Below, in pieces: positions 49,451 through 62,576 of a stretch of DNA of 64,000 nucleotides. How positions within the stretch are numbered: the stretch's first letter is position 1; the number at the start of each line of letters is the position of its first letter. The stretch spans positions 62,001 through 126,000 of the forward strand of contig JAVKOQ010000078.1 of the NCBI GenBank assembly GCA_031835245.1, given 5' to 3'. The notes below the pieces were generated by a model. The model was not told the DNA's origin. It ran no database searches and was given only the letters and a program-made list of their open reading frames with translations. This DNA is from Balamuthia mandrillaris (lineage: Eukaryota; Discosea; Longamoebia; Balamuthiidae). A program made the position numbers and the translations under genes.

Positions 49451-49940
49451 ATGACCTCCATCACCGTCGCTACTGCGCGCTACAAGGTTCCGTTTCGCGG
49501 CTTTGTGCCGCGGAGCTACCCCCACTATTGGGCCTTGCCACGACGTGCCCAGCTGCGAAAGATCCCCGCCCCTACGTTGGAAGGGCAGGAAGAGGATTTG
49601 TTGGGACAGGTGCTGGGCAAAATCCGCTCCATTGAACTGACTGAGGGTGACCAACCCACTGGAAAGGTTGCCGACACCAGCGCATTCGAGGGACCTAACG
49701 CTTGTGGCCTGGAGTATCAGAACTGGATGCGATGGAGGAGGAACGAGGTAATCTCTTCCCTTCTCCTTGTTGTTTTTCGGTGTTCTCTTTTCTCCTCCGA
49801 TCACAGTCACCAAATGTCTATCCCTCTGCACACAGCCTACTTTGCGACCAGCCCTCAAGGCACAGAAATGGCACTTCCAAGAGGTGCAGAACAAGACGGT
49901 ACTACAAAAAAAGCGAAAGTGGTTCAAGGGACGAGCTTGA
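49451..49940 (+). CDS. Small basic protein, possibly a mitochondrial ribosomal or assembly protein
   Basis: Exons 49451-49747 and 49836-49940 splice in phase to 133 residues. The N-terminus is basic with aromatic residues (MTSITVATARYKVPFRGFVP) and the body is acidic in the middle (EEDLLGQVLGKIRSIELTEG). Then LEYQNWMRWRRNE joins PTLRPALKAQKWHFQEVQNK and ends KKRKWFKGRA. The Trp/Arg/Lys-rich C-terminus and short length are typical of small mitoribosomal proteins, but I recognise no specific member. Two further short genes with presequence-like starts lie directly downstream on the same strand. Confidence 0.6.
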
Positions 49941-50205
49941 ACCCGTTTTTGTGTCCTCCCCTTCGGCAGTGTATCTTGTTTGTTGCGTTGTTTTTCTTCT
50001 TAGTCTTCTTCTTCGTCTTCTTCTTCACAAAGGAAGGAGAAAGCAAAACAAAAAAATGCCAACCCGTTGCCCTCACGTTCTTTTTGTTTCTCAGTTTAAC
50101 TTTTGCTTTTCCAACGAATCTCTTCCCTGCTCTTTTTTTCTGCGGGTGAACGGACGAAAAAACAACCCTTTAAAAAACAAAACAACGACAAACACACCAC
50201 AAGAC

Positions 50206-50703
50206 ATGCTGCAGTGCACCACAAGACGCGTCCACCTACCTACCAGCCTGCTTCCAACCTCCGTTTGGCTGCACAAAACATCCCTATCTGTTCCCCGTGT
50301 TCGTGCCTTTCGTGACCCGCCCAATAACCAACCACCCCCTCCTCCTCGCCAACCCCAGAAACCAAAACAACCTATCTACGTCGAGCCAGCACCTGGCGAC
50401 AAGGGAGGGCTCTCTGGAGGACGCGCCCCACCTTCCAGCCAGCCCCTAAACAGCACCACCACAGCGCATCGCCTGCTTGAAGACACACCAACCACCAGGG
50501 ACGCTACCACCAGCATGGCTTCCTCTTCCGGAGGAGGAGGAGGAAGAGGCGGAGGAGCAACACCCATGGCCACAGTGAGGCAACAGTTGCAGAGGGCCTC
50601 GGGGGCTAACATCGCCCAGCCGTTCTCTGAGGTGAAGGCTCCTCCCTCCGATGCTGATAGCATCCAAGCAGACATTGTGTTGGGGCGTAAGCAACATACA
50701 TGA
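50206..50703 (+). CDS. Hypothetical protein with a mitochondrial-type N-terminus
   Basis: The ATG at 50206 opens MLQCTTRRVHLPTSLLPTSV, basic and hydroxylated with no acidic residues, followed by PRVRAFRDPPNN and a Pro-rich linker (PPPPPRQPQKPKQP), then a Gly-rich stretch and the helix TVRQQLQRASGANIAQPF. The frame closes at 50701-50703, but a donor (GTAAGC) at about 50689 suggests that the real protein continues in another exon after a GA-rich intron. The downstream exon was not found with confidence. No homologue recognised. Confidence 0.45.
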   Translation: MLQCTTRRVHLPTSLLPTSVWLHKTSLSVPRVRAFRDPPNNQPPPPPRQPQKPKQPIYVEPAPGDKGGLSGGRAPPSSQPLNSTTTAHRLLEDTPTTRDATTSMASSSGGGGGRGGGATPMATVRQQLQRASGANIAQPFSEVKAPPSDADSIQADIVLGRKQHT

Positions 50704-50755
50704 TCACTGCGCATTGACAGCTGGCTGCGGCTTGCCACAAGAGAGAGCAGAGAGC

Positions 50756-50791
<36 letters not shown>

Positions 50792-51048
50792 AGAGAAGAG
50801 AGAGAGAAGAGAGCAGAGAGGGGCGGCAATGCTCTCCTCACAACAAATGAGATGCAGTCAAATGTCACGAGAAAATCGGGCGCAAACTGGAAGAAAGAAT
50901 CAAATAACAGCCTTCTTGCAACTTTTTCAACAACTACTGTTTGACGCCTTGTTTGGCTTGGATGTTATCTGTTGGTTAAGACAGCACACTACTGTTGCCA
51001 CAAAAGTAAGCCCCTGGGACAATCAAGAAGAAGTGACAATCAAACAGA
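50704..51048. repeat. GA/GAGA-rich segment between two presequence-type genes
   Basis: It contains (GA)n from about 50757 to 50815 with AGAGC interruptions on the sense strand of both neighbours, the opposite of the usual intronic orientation in this window. An open frame at 50829-51068 (MLSSQQMRCSQMSREN) is not supported by composition. It may be an intron or spacer. Confidence 0.55.
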
Positions 51049-51402
51049 ATGCGAAAGGCACTTTGTAGTTCGATGGGCATGCAGACGGGCATCATGAACG
51101 CAGCCCGAGGTCGGCTCACCTCACCGGCTACGCAATTCGCGGTGCGAGGCTACTCTACAACGAAGAAAGAAAACCCTTACGACCCGCCAGAGAGGCTCAA
51201 TCGCAAGGGGGTCTTCCATGGGCTATGGGAAGACGTGTCCAACGCTGGCTCGCCCGTGGTGGGTGAACTTCCTGGAACCATTCAGAGAAGAAGCGAGACC
51301 ACGGCCGCTCCGCCCCCCGACGTGCCTCCCAGCAGACAAACCACACCACCACCAACACCAGAGGCCATGGCCACAAACAGCAAAAACCCTTCGAGCGAAT
51401 GA
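51049..51402 (+). CDS. Small protein with a mitochondrial presequence
   Basis: One exon of 117 codons from the ATG at 51049. The N-terminus carries basic and hydroxyl residues with no acids up to residue 40 (GRLTSPATQFAVRGYSTTKK), and R-G-Y-S-T-T resembles a processing-peptidase site. The mature part begins ENPYDPPERLNRKGVFHGLW, then EDVSNAGSPVVGELPGT, with a Pro/Thr-rich C-terminus. Other ATGs in the leader (residues 9, 11 and 16) could serve as starts. The family is not recognised; a small respiratory-complex or assembly subunit is possible. Confidence 0.55.
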   Translation: MRKALCSSMGMQTGIMNAARGRLTSPATQFAVRGYSTTKKENPYDPPERLNRKGVFHGLWEDVSNAGSPVVGELPGTIQRRSETTAAPPPDVPPSRQTTPPPTPEAMATNSKNPSSE

Positions 51403-51663
51403 AGACGGAAAGCTAATAGGCAGTTTTAGGCGGACTGGAGAGAGGGAAGGTCCTTAAGGTGTCTAATTTAAAATATGTCCACATAAAATAAACAGCGGAA
51501 AGAAGAAAGAAAAGGGGACAAAAAGAAAGAAGAAAGAAAGCGGGCGTTTTTTGGTGACAAGCGGTGTGCGGCTTATTTTGGGGAGTTTCAAAAAAAAAAC
51601 CACAAAAGTTAGAGGTGCTTTACTTTTTTATAAACAGTTTATTCAACGGACTTAATCACAGCA

Positions 51664-53176
<1,513 letters not shown>

Positions 53177-53813
53177 GCGTTTTGTCTTGTAGCCCAAGCT
53201 TCCAGACTGCTTTGACCCTTCAAACAACCACCATCACCAGACGTTGCCCGTTGAACGTCGCCCGCCTTTCTCTCAGATTCTAGACCCCTCTTCTTTGGGA
53301 GCAACAACAAAGACAAGATTTTACGCTTTTTGTGAGTTTTTGTCTATTGTCCAACCTTTGGGTTGATCGCTCGACGTTTGCGGGGTGCTAACCGCCCTAT
53401 TTATGGCGTTGTTGCTGCCAATTTCCCTTTGAATTTCGGAGTTGAGGATAACTCCGTACCAAGCACTGCCAAACAGCGTAAGTTGACCAAAAACAAGAGG
53501 AGCTTACCAATTTGTATGGTGTTGTTTGGTGGTGGTGGGCCTATTTTGTTTTGGCTGAAGAAGAACGAACTCTTCGGGGTACTCGTCGCTTACTACCGCT
53601 TCACGCGTACATACACCATTTACCTCTGTGGGCAGCGCTTCATGGGTGTGGACAACTAACGAACTACTTCTGCCTACCGTAGCCCGTTTATTTATTTTTA
53701 TTTATTGAGTACTACCGTAGTTTGTCATCCTCTTCTTTTGGGTTGTGTGTACACGCTAAAGCGGTGCAACTTTGTGCTTTGTTCAGCGACTCTCTTCAAC
53801 TTATCAACGAGTA
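53177..53813. other. 637-base gap, no convincing gene
   Basis: The PRMT1 3' flank and spacer. A frame at 53363-53659 has no ATG start and mixed composition (reads GVVAANFPLNFGVEDN and YYRFTRTYTIYL); it could be a late 3' UTR or a decayed gene. Nothing else is seen. Confidence 0.4.
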
Positions 53814-54521
53814 ATGCGAGAGCAAATGCCCAGCCAAGGCGTAGACAACAACATCTCCGTGCCGTGTTCCACCAAGGAGCCACGTAGCGCCCTAAACTCC
53901 TCGCGCTACGCTGGTCTCCAACCTGCCCACTGCAGCAAAAGACAACCCCACCCCGCCATGACGCCTTTGTACGAAGAGGAGGGTTCTGAGCAGCGTCAAC
54001 AACCCTCTGCTCCTTCCTCCTCCTCCTCCTCCTCCTTCGACAAAGCTCCACTGCGAGGTCCCAGCCGGCGGCGTTCCCACAGGTGCACGCCGGTGGTGGT
54101 ACACGTTCCTTGTTGCCTCTCCTCTACATATCCTCCCGCCCATCTGCCCTCTTCCACACGACTGCGGGTGACGGACATAGCGGGCAAAGCCTTTGTGGAC
54201 GGTTCCTCTTCTTCTGCGTCTCCTTCTTCGCGGGAGGAGCATGCTCAGCACCGAGCCAGACGAACGGAGAGTGTTGCAGTGCTGCGAGAGCGACGGCTAA
54301 CCTGGACGCCCTTGACGGACGTCATCTGCTCCGCTCCTGCTTCTTCGGCTTCCTTTTGCTCCTCCTCTTCTCCTGCTTCGTATGGTAGCGAAGCAGGCAG
54401 GGGAAGACGAGAGCTGCGAAGAAAGCGAAGCACTCAAGAGTTGGAATTGGAAAGAGCAAGGCGTTCAAGGACGGTGTCCTCTTCTCTTCCACAGGCCCTT
54501 CCTCTTGAGGCCGACGCTTAA
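53814..54521 (+). CDS. Hypothetical Ser/Arg-rich protein
   Basis: One open exon of 235 codons from the ATG at 53814 to a TAA. It is rich in Ser, Pro, Arg and Gln with long runs (PSAPSSSSSSSFDKAPLRG, SSSSSASPSSREEH) and an Arg/Glu-rich C-terminus (RRKRSTQELELERARRSR). No domain is visible and low complexity dominates. Coding status is moderately likely because both other frames carry many stops, but it may be disordered regulatory protein. Confidence 0.45.
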   Translation: MREQMPSQGVDNNISVPCSTKEPRSALNSSRYAGLQPAHCSKRQPHPAMTPLYEEEGSEQRQQPSAPSSSSSSSFDKAPLRGPSRRRSHRCTPVVVHVPCCLSSTYPPAHLPSSTRLRVTDIAGKAFVDGSSSSASPSSREEHAQHRARRTESVAVLRERRLTWTPLTDVICSAPASSASFCSSSSPASYGSEAGRGRRELRRKRSTQELELERARRSRTVSSSLPQALPLEADA

Positions 54522-54944
54522 AGCAAGAGAGAACGCGCAAGAGCAGGAGAGGGAGGGCGGAAGTGCAGGGCTGCAAGAAACGTCGACGAGGCTTACAATT
54601 TCCTCTCTTCTTTCTTTCTGGGCCTACTTTGCTTCTTCGCTGTGGCCAGCACAGGATATTCCTTTGATGTTGAACGCAACTCTTCCATTTTGTAAACTTG
54701 GTGTATGTACAAAAAGACAAACAAATACTACAAAGCTTTCTTTATGGGGAAGCCACTTTTGCACAGAGGCCCCCTCTTTTCCAGGACTTTTTTTTTCGAA
54801 GAACCCACCACCACCACCACCCACTTTCGTTTCTTTTTATTATTTATTGTCCATTTTTCCTTCTTGGCTTGCCTTCCAGAGCAGAAGAAGAAGAAGCAAA
54901 GAAAAAAAAAGGCTTCAAGCCCAAAGGGGACAACACGTAGCGCA
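54522..54944. other. 423-base spacer upstream of DIM1
   Basis: T-rich in the middle (54780-54860). It probably holds the DIM1 promoter and the end of the preceding gene. No feature can be named. Confidence 0.45.
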
Positions 54945-56482
<1,538 letters not shown>

Positions 56483-56629
56483 AACAACAATGACACCTTC
56501 TCTTTCTCCATTCCCTTGTTCTCATCCCCCCTCTTTTCTCTTGTCTCGTGCTCTTTCCTGTTTTTCTCTCACGTTAGGGGATAGATGTTTTAGTTACTTC
56601 CCTGCATGACCTAGAATACAGATTCTTTA

Positions 56630-57451
56630 TTAGTCCTCATTTTCTGTTGGCGGGTGGCCTGCTTCTTCAACTGTTGACTGCCCTCCCTCTTCCTCCGTAA
56701 CTCCCTCTTGTTCCGCCCCCTCCTGTCCGTTTGGCTCTGCCACTCCTCCTTCAAACACCTCCCAATAAAACCTAATCAATGGAGGCAGGATCTTCACCCA
56801 AGAAGGACCCCAACATGCCGCTAGGCTCTCCACGCTCATCTTGTTCTTATCTTTGTGCTCTACAATCCTTGCAAGGTTCCAAATGAGGTACCTTACCGTC
56901 TCATAGTTGACCATAGGAAGCTGATTTACCAGTTCTTTGAGCTGTTCAGGGTTCACGCCTTCCTTTTGCTCTGTAGCAGAAGAGAGAAGGTGCCAAGGGA
57001 ATAATCAGATCTTCGGAGATAAAAGAAGTCCCTCTCGCTCTTGGGCTCTCTGACTAACCTCCAAGTTTTATAAACTCTGGCTTCAACTCTTCTGTCCACA
57101 AAGAGTCTGGTACTTCCTTGAAGAATACGTTCACCAAGCCAGCTACCTCCAAAGGATCGGTATGATCTTCAAAAACTACTTCCTGACCTTTTCGTCATTT
57201 AAAAAAAGAAAAGAAACTTCAGTACAAAACTAAGGCCACGGCGAAAAAAGGAGAGAGAGTAACCAGCATCGAATAGCGTGCGATATTTTGTGATAAAGGA
57301 GCGAGAAGCAGCAGATTGATAGATACATGGCTCTGTTAAGCCTCGCTTTTCAATAAAATTAATACAAACACGAATAGGAGCAGGAACCAAGCCCTCCGGA
57401 TCAGACCTGTTATCGGAAAAAAGCAGTCCATGCGTTAACAGTAAACCGGGA

Positions 57452-57496
<45 letters not shown>

Positions 57497-57541
57497 AGAG
57501 AGATGAAAGCAAGAGAAAGGAGAAAGAGAGCGAGAGAGAGC

Positions 57542-57572
<31 letters not shown>

Positions 57573-58585
57573 GGAGGGTAGAACAAGGCAAAAGGAACCT
57601 TCTGGCAGCATCAGCGAGGGGAACGCCAAAGACAACTGTGGACTCGGGAAATTGGCCATTGATCTTGGCATCCAACAGAACAGGTAAAACTGCGCACCAG
57701 GTAGCACCAAGACTGGTGCTGAGGTTGGAAGCATTCATCTTGTTCTTGGCCGTATTTTGGATGATTCGGTGCATGTGCTCCACAATGTAGTGGATGGTTT
57801 GGCGGTTGATGAGAGGCAGCTGGTACCAAAGGTGATGAAGGTGTTGGAACTTGGTGGTGGGATCCTTATACGTGCAGAGGCGTTTGAAGTCCGCCTTCAA
57901 CTCCTCCGTAAATAGCGACTCTGGCATGTCCTTCAGAAAGTGGATAAGGAGCCCAGAGACGTTATTGGGGTCAAGCTCGTTTTCCATGAGGTTGATGTCT
58001 TCCCCTGCAAAGAGAAAGAGTTAAGCAAAAGAAGAAGGAAAGAGTGGCAATACAAAGAAGGTTGGGGCAGTTACCGCGGTTCATTGCCTCTTTGTACTTC
58101 TTAACGGTGGTGAGGTTGCCAGGAATACGATAGAGGCCTTCCTCATCCAAACCTTTTGTTTAGCGTGAAGGAAAAAAACGGTGGGTTAACATCGCAGCAA
58201 GAGCGGAAGAAGGAAGACAGAGGAACGAAAAGATGGTGTTATTACCCTTCTGGTCCAAATATTCAATCGCAAGTTTGACGGGAAGGGGAAGGTACTCCCG
58301 TGCGCCAACGTCCTTGGAGTTCTGAACGGCAACGGCCAAAGGCACCCCAAAGACAGCGTAGCGCAGGGGGTCCACCTCCTCAGGGGCCTGCGAAGCCGAC
58401 GGTGGGGCAGCCCCGCCCTCACCCTTTTTCTTTTGGGCCTTCCTCTCGGCTTTCTTTTGGGCCTTCTCCGCCTTTTTCTTCTCCCTCTCGGCTTTCTTGG
58501 CCGCTTTGCGGTCAGTGGTGGTAGTGGTGGTAGTGGTGGTGGCCCCTTGGGCCGCTGGCGGGGCGGCTCCTGCAGGGCTACTCAT
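56630..58585 (-). CDS. Protein with two RhoGAP domains, the second lacking its arginine finger
   Basis: Start 58585 (MSSPAGAAPPAAQ), a Thr run and a Lys-rich coiled coil, then RhoGAP-1: RYAVFGVPLAVAV, YLPLPVKLAIEYLDQKG, the arginine finger in GLDEEGLYRIPGNLTTVKKY, NNVSGLLIHFLKDMPESLFT, and TAKNKMNASNLSTSLGATW. A second copy follows after VVFGVPLADAAR: PAPIRVCINFIEKRGLTEPC, IYQSAASRSFITKYRTLFDA, DPLEVAGLVNVFFKEVPDSL and KNKMSVESLAACWGPSW. In the second copy the finger position G-L-Y-R-I is C-I-Y-Q-S, so the catalytic Arg is Gln and its activity is probably lost; it may serve as a Rho-binding or regulatory module. It ends acidic (TEEEGGQSTVEEAGHPPTEN). Arrays of GA (CT in sense) lie in one intron (57458-57563). 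Confidence 0.88.
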
Positions 58586-58995
58586 GCTTTGTTACTACGT
58601 CGTAACAACTTCGTCCTGGCGGCCTCCTCCTTTTAGTGCGAAGCGAAAAGGGGGCCGCAGCTGATTGACTCTCCTTTCCACGTTAATTTTTTTTATTTTC
58701 TTTGGGCGGGTGGTGGTGGGGTGCGGTGGTTGCGTATGAGAAAGGGATGGAGGCAAAACGGCACGACGACCCGTCCGGAATTTGGGAGGAATTTAGTGGG
58801 AGAAGCGGACAAAACCAATTCAGTGTGTGCTACCCATTTTATACTCACAATTGAAAACGTGCAGTGCTGCTGCTCGCTCACACCACCACCACCACAGCCC
58901 CCAAAAAGAAGAAGAGAAGAAGAGCACACCGTTGGGGCTGGTTTTTGGTTTTTTTTTTTGCAGCAGCAGCAGCACACGCAGCATTACTTTAAAGA
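58586..58995. other. Divergent region between RhoGAP protein and dynamin-like gene
   Basis: 410 bases between start codons on opposite strands, so it carries both promoters. It has a GGTGGTGGTGGGG run (58710-58722) and, on the plus strand, a CAC triplet run at about 58880-58895, both able to form unusual DNA structures. No gene is seen. Confidence 0.4.
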
Positions 58996-59070
58996 ATGCT
59001 GCGTTTGGTCAGAAGCCATGAACGCGGTTGCCTTCCCTTGGCAACGCACTGGGGACTGCCACACCCAGGT

Positions 59071-59112
<42 letters not shown>

Positions 59113-60183
59113 CTGTTTTCTTTGGAAGCTCACTGGTTGTTTATAATAACAGCAGGCGTGATTTCGAAGCACAGAACTGCCCGAGCAGCTACCAACACAA
59201 GCAACCCTTTTCTTTTCTTGAACACTTGCCCAGGGACAGCACGGTTGTGCCACAGCAGCAGACACCCTCACCCTCCTCACTCCACCCCTACTGCTCCCTC
59301 CTCTTCTGTCACTTCCACGCACATCTCCTCTCCCCCAACGCCTCCTCAAGTCCAACACTCGGTACCCACGCCCATATTGGCACAACAGCTCAACGAGGTT
59401 ACCACTGAACCCACTACCACAGCCACTGCCTCAGGAACACAAGAAACAGTAGCAATAACAGGAGAAGAGGCAACGGGTCTCTCCCCACAGAAAAAAGAGT
59501 TTTTGGATAAGATAGAGGCGTTCCTACGGCGGCTTGCCTCTTTTAACCATGATTACGAGCGCCCTTCCTCCCTTCCTTGGGACGTTATTTTGGCGTAAGC
59601 TCCTCTCTTCTCTCTTCTCTCTTCTCTCTTCTTTCTTCTCTCTTCTCTCTTCTCTTTTCTCTTCTCTTCTCTCTTCTCTTCTCTTCTCTTCTCTTCTCTT
59701 CTCTTCTCTTCTCTTCTCTCTTCTCTCTTCTCTCTTCTCTCTTCTCTCTTTCTCTCTCTTCTCTCTTCTCTCTTCTCTCTCTCTCTTCTTCTTCCTTCTT
59801 CTCTTCTCTTCTCTTCTCTCTCTCTCTCTTCTCTTCTCTTCTCTTCTCTTCTCTTCTCTTCTCTTCTCTTCTCTCTCTTCTCTCTCTTCTCTCTCTCTTC
59901 TCTCTCTTCTCTCTCCTTGTAGGTGACGCAACGTGTTCTGCTCATATTGCCTTCTTCGTTGCAATCATAAACCAATGGATTGAACCACAACAGAGAGACA
60001 GCAGATGACCTTGAACGATTTTTCCGTGTGGTGATTGCAGGAGAGTTCAATGCTGGCAAGAGTTCGCTTATAAATACGCTGATAGAAGCCACCATTCTGA
60101 AAGAAGACGTCTGGTAAGCATTTTCCCTTTATTCAGCAGGAGTCGGTGAAGAGAGGGGAGAGAGGAGAGAGGAGAGCGAGGGA

Positions 60184-60223
<40 letters not shown>

Positions 60224-62514
60224 ACGATATGAATAACGTTGTATCAAAAAATGCAGGGTAACAACGTCACAAATAGCCTCTGTTCGGTGGGGCGAGATCC
60301 CAAGTGAGACCACTGATGCAAGCGGCATTTTGGTGATCCACCATCCTGCCGCATGGCTTCGAGACAACAAGCTAGAGCTGCTGGACACACCAGGAGTACA
60401 TTCAGTGGTACAAGGCCATCAGGAAATTACCGAAAAGTATATTCCAAAAGCGGACCTCATTCTGTTTGTATTGTCTGCGGACAGGCTGTTCTCGGCCAGT
60501 GAGAAGGATTTTCTCGCCTCCATTGCATCGTGGGGTAAGAAGGTAACAGTTCCTTTTCACTATTTGCTCAATAGTTTTTTTTTGACGGTTACTTGCATTG
60601 CAGGTAGCGTTTGTCCTTAATAAGATCGATACTTTGCGTGGAAGTGAGGAACAAGTACAACACAATATCAAAAGACTAGTTAGCACACTCTCGGACCAAG
60701 CAAAGAGCATTCTTCCAGGCTCTCATCCTCTTATATTCCCTATTTCTGCTTATCTGGTACAATACATTTCCACTGTTATTTTATCTCTCTCGCGCGCTCT
60801 CTATCCCTCTAACTTAACCAATAAAGGCCAAAGAAGCCCAGTCAGCATCCAGCAAGGGAGACAAAGAAAAAGCAGAACAACTCATGCAACGCTCTAAGTT
60901 TTCTTCCTTGCAATCTTTTATACGAGAGAAGTTGGGAGAGGATGAACGCTTTTTTCACAAGGTGAAAGGAAGTCTTGGCATTGCTGCCAAGTTCTATGCA
61001 GAAAACAAAAGCGCATATGATGCGGAACTTTCTCGCAATAAGACCCATGTGACTGTACTCGGTCACTTGAAGCAGAATGTACAACAATTTGAAGGTTCTC
61101 TTTCTTCTCTACTTCCTCTTGGCTGTATACTGATTATTCTACTTTCGCATCTACAAGAGCGAATAGCGGTTGACCTGCAATCTACATATGAAAAAAGTAC
61201 TCTCTCTCTCTCTCCTCCTTGTAACAATAGTGAGTTAACATTTCCCTTCACAGCATTACTAAAGCAGCTTGATGAAATTCAGCACAACATCAAGACTTAC
61301 TTCGGTCGCAAACCCTCTCGCAAGCTGTTATCTAAAAAGCTCAACCAACCAGCATTGTTGTCTCTATCTCCACTCCCCTTCTCCTCTTCCTCTTCCTCTG
61401 TCGACTTCTCTCTCTTCGAAGAGGAGTTGAGTAGGCATGTCCTTCGAACACATGACTTTGTGAATACAGTAAACGACACATGGGCTCACTCTGAAGAACA
61501 GTTGAACAGAGCTTTGATCAATGAGTGGCAACGGGTATTGCGCAAGATACAGGACATTAACCAAGAAGCCGCAGCAGATGTGGACGAGGAACTCGCCCTT
61601 CATGAAGACAATCGCAACAGGACTGCTAGGTTTGCTGCAGGTTTGGATGATGTGGCTCCTGGCGGTGCTGATTCTCAAGAAGATGGGGCAATGGTCGTTG
61701 ACAGGCAAGCTTCACAAGCCGTCATGCGGCAGGTCATCGCCAGTTATGCAGGAGGTCCTCATCAGGAACAAGGTTTCTCTTAAGTTTCTTAGCAATCCTA
61801 AGTATAGTTTTTTTTGTGCTAACAATATTTCATAAGTAGATGCTCAGCCAGTGGCGATGGCCTCTACAGTAGCATTGCAACGCACTCGCCACTCCTTACA
61901 AAGGTGCTCACTCATCTGTTAGTTTCGGACCAACTTCTTCTCATACGAGTTTTTTTTTAATGAAACAAAGGACTTTGACACAAACGAAGAACTGGATAAC
62001 AGCTTCCACGATGATGGGTGCCACACTGGCTCTCTTTGCAGAGACGCCAGCCGAGTTCATTGCAGTAGGAAACGGGACGGTGCTGCTAGGCATGGCCTCC
62101 TACTTGCTCTGGCGCAGTCGTTGGGAGAATCTCGCCTACAAGTTGCTGGTATGGCAGAACGGCGTTCGAGACAAGTGCGAGGAGAGCTACCGGGACTTCT
62201 TCTTGGGAGAGCTTGGAAGAAGCGTGAGAGAGTTAGGCAGGCGCATCGAGCAGCAGGAAAGCAGGCTCAAAGAAGAGAGGAATGCTATCGACCAACAAAG
62301 CCTGCAGCTGGAGCAGCTCGGCAGCGAGATGCGAAGCTTAGACCAGGAGCTGCTTGCATTTGCTACTGAGTACAAGAAAAGCGAGGGAAGCGTTGCACAT
62401 TCAAAAGGAGGCATACAACACAAACCAAAAGACACCATCATGGCAGAACAAGACAAAGTCAAACAACAGCAAAATCAGGATGAAGGCGTATACGAGACTG
62501 ACAAGTCAAAGTGA
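58996..62514 (+). CDS. Mitochondrial dynamin-like GTPase (FZL / bacterial-dynamin / mitofusin type)
   Basis: Start 58996; the N-terminus (MLRLVRSHERGCLPLATHWG) is presequence-like and a Ser/Thr/Pro-rich linker follows. After a 300-base CTTCT intron the GTPase domain begins: VVIAGEFNAGKSSLINTLIE (G1), VTTSQIASVRWGEIP (G2), LELLDTPGVHSVVQGHQEIT (G3), LILFVLSADRLFSASEKDFL, and VAFVLNKIDTLRG (G4). A helical middle domain runs for about 400 residues (FARLKQ-like helices such as QQFE...ERIAVDLQST). The last exon has a hydrophobic paddle (TMMGATLALFAETPAEFIAVGNG then TVLLGMASYLLW) and a coiled-coil tail. GEFNAGKSS and the paddle are typical of FZL, bacterial BDLP and mitofusins, which remodel membranes. 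Exon details near 61800-61930 are uncertain. Introns hold CT arrays (59071-59110; 61200-61214) and one GA array (60188-60220). Confidence 0.85.
59590..59920. repeat. About 330-base CTTCT/CT array inside an intron
   Basis: A dense array of TCTCT, CTTCT and CTTCTT units on the plus strand, interrupted only by a few TTTC and CTTG blocks. It occupies almost all of one intron of the dynamin-like GTPase gene, between the presequence exon and the GTPase domain. It ends a few bases before the acceptor-like TTGTAG, so it doubles as an extreme polypyrimidine tract. Confidence 0.95.
60188..60220. repeat. (GA)n in sense orientation inside a plus-strand gene
   Basis: Lies in the intron after the P-loop exon of the dynamin-like gene. 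It is the one clear intronic array that reads GA, not CT, on the sense strand. Confidence 0.8.
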
Positions 62515-62576
62515 AGATAAATACCACCACCATTGAAGGTGATGTATATACATAACGCCATGTTTAGCCTCTCCTT

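Noticed and set aside
53363-53659. Open frame of about 98 codons (GVVAANFPLNFGVEDN)
   Set aside because: It begins at TTG with no ATG, no good splice acceptor precedes it, and no family is recognised.
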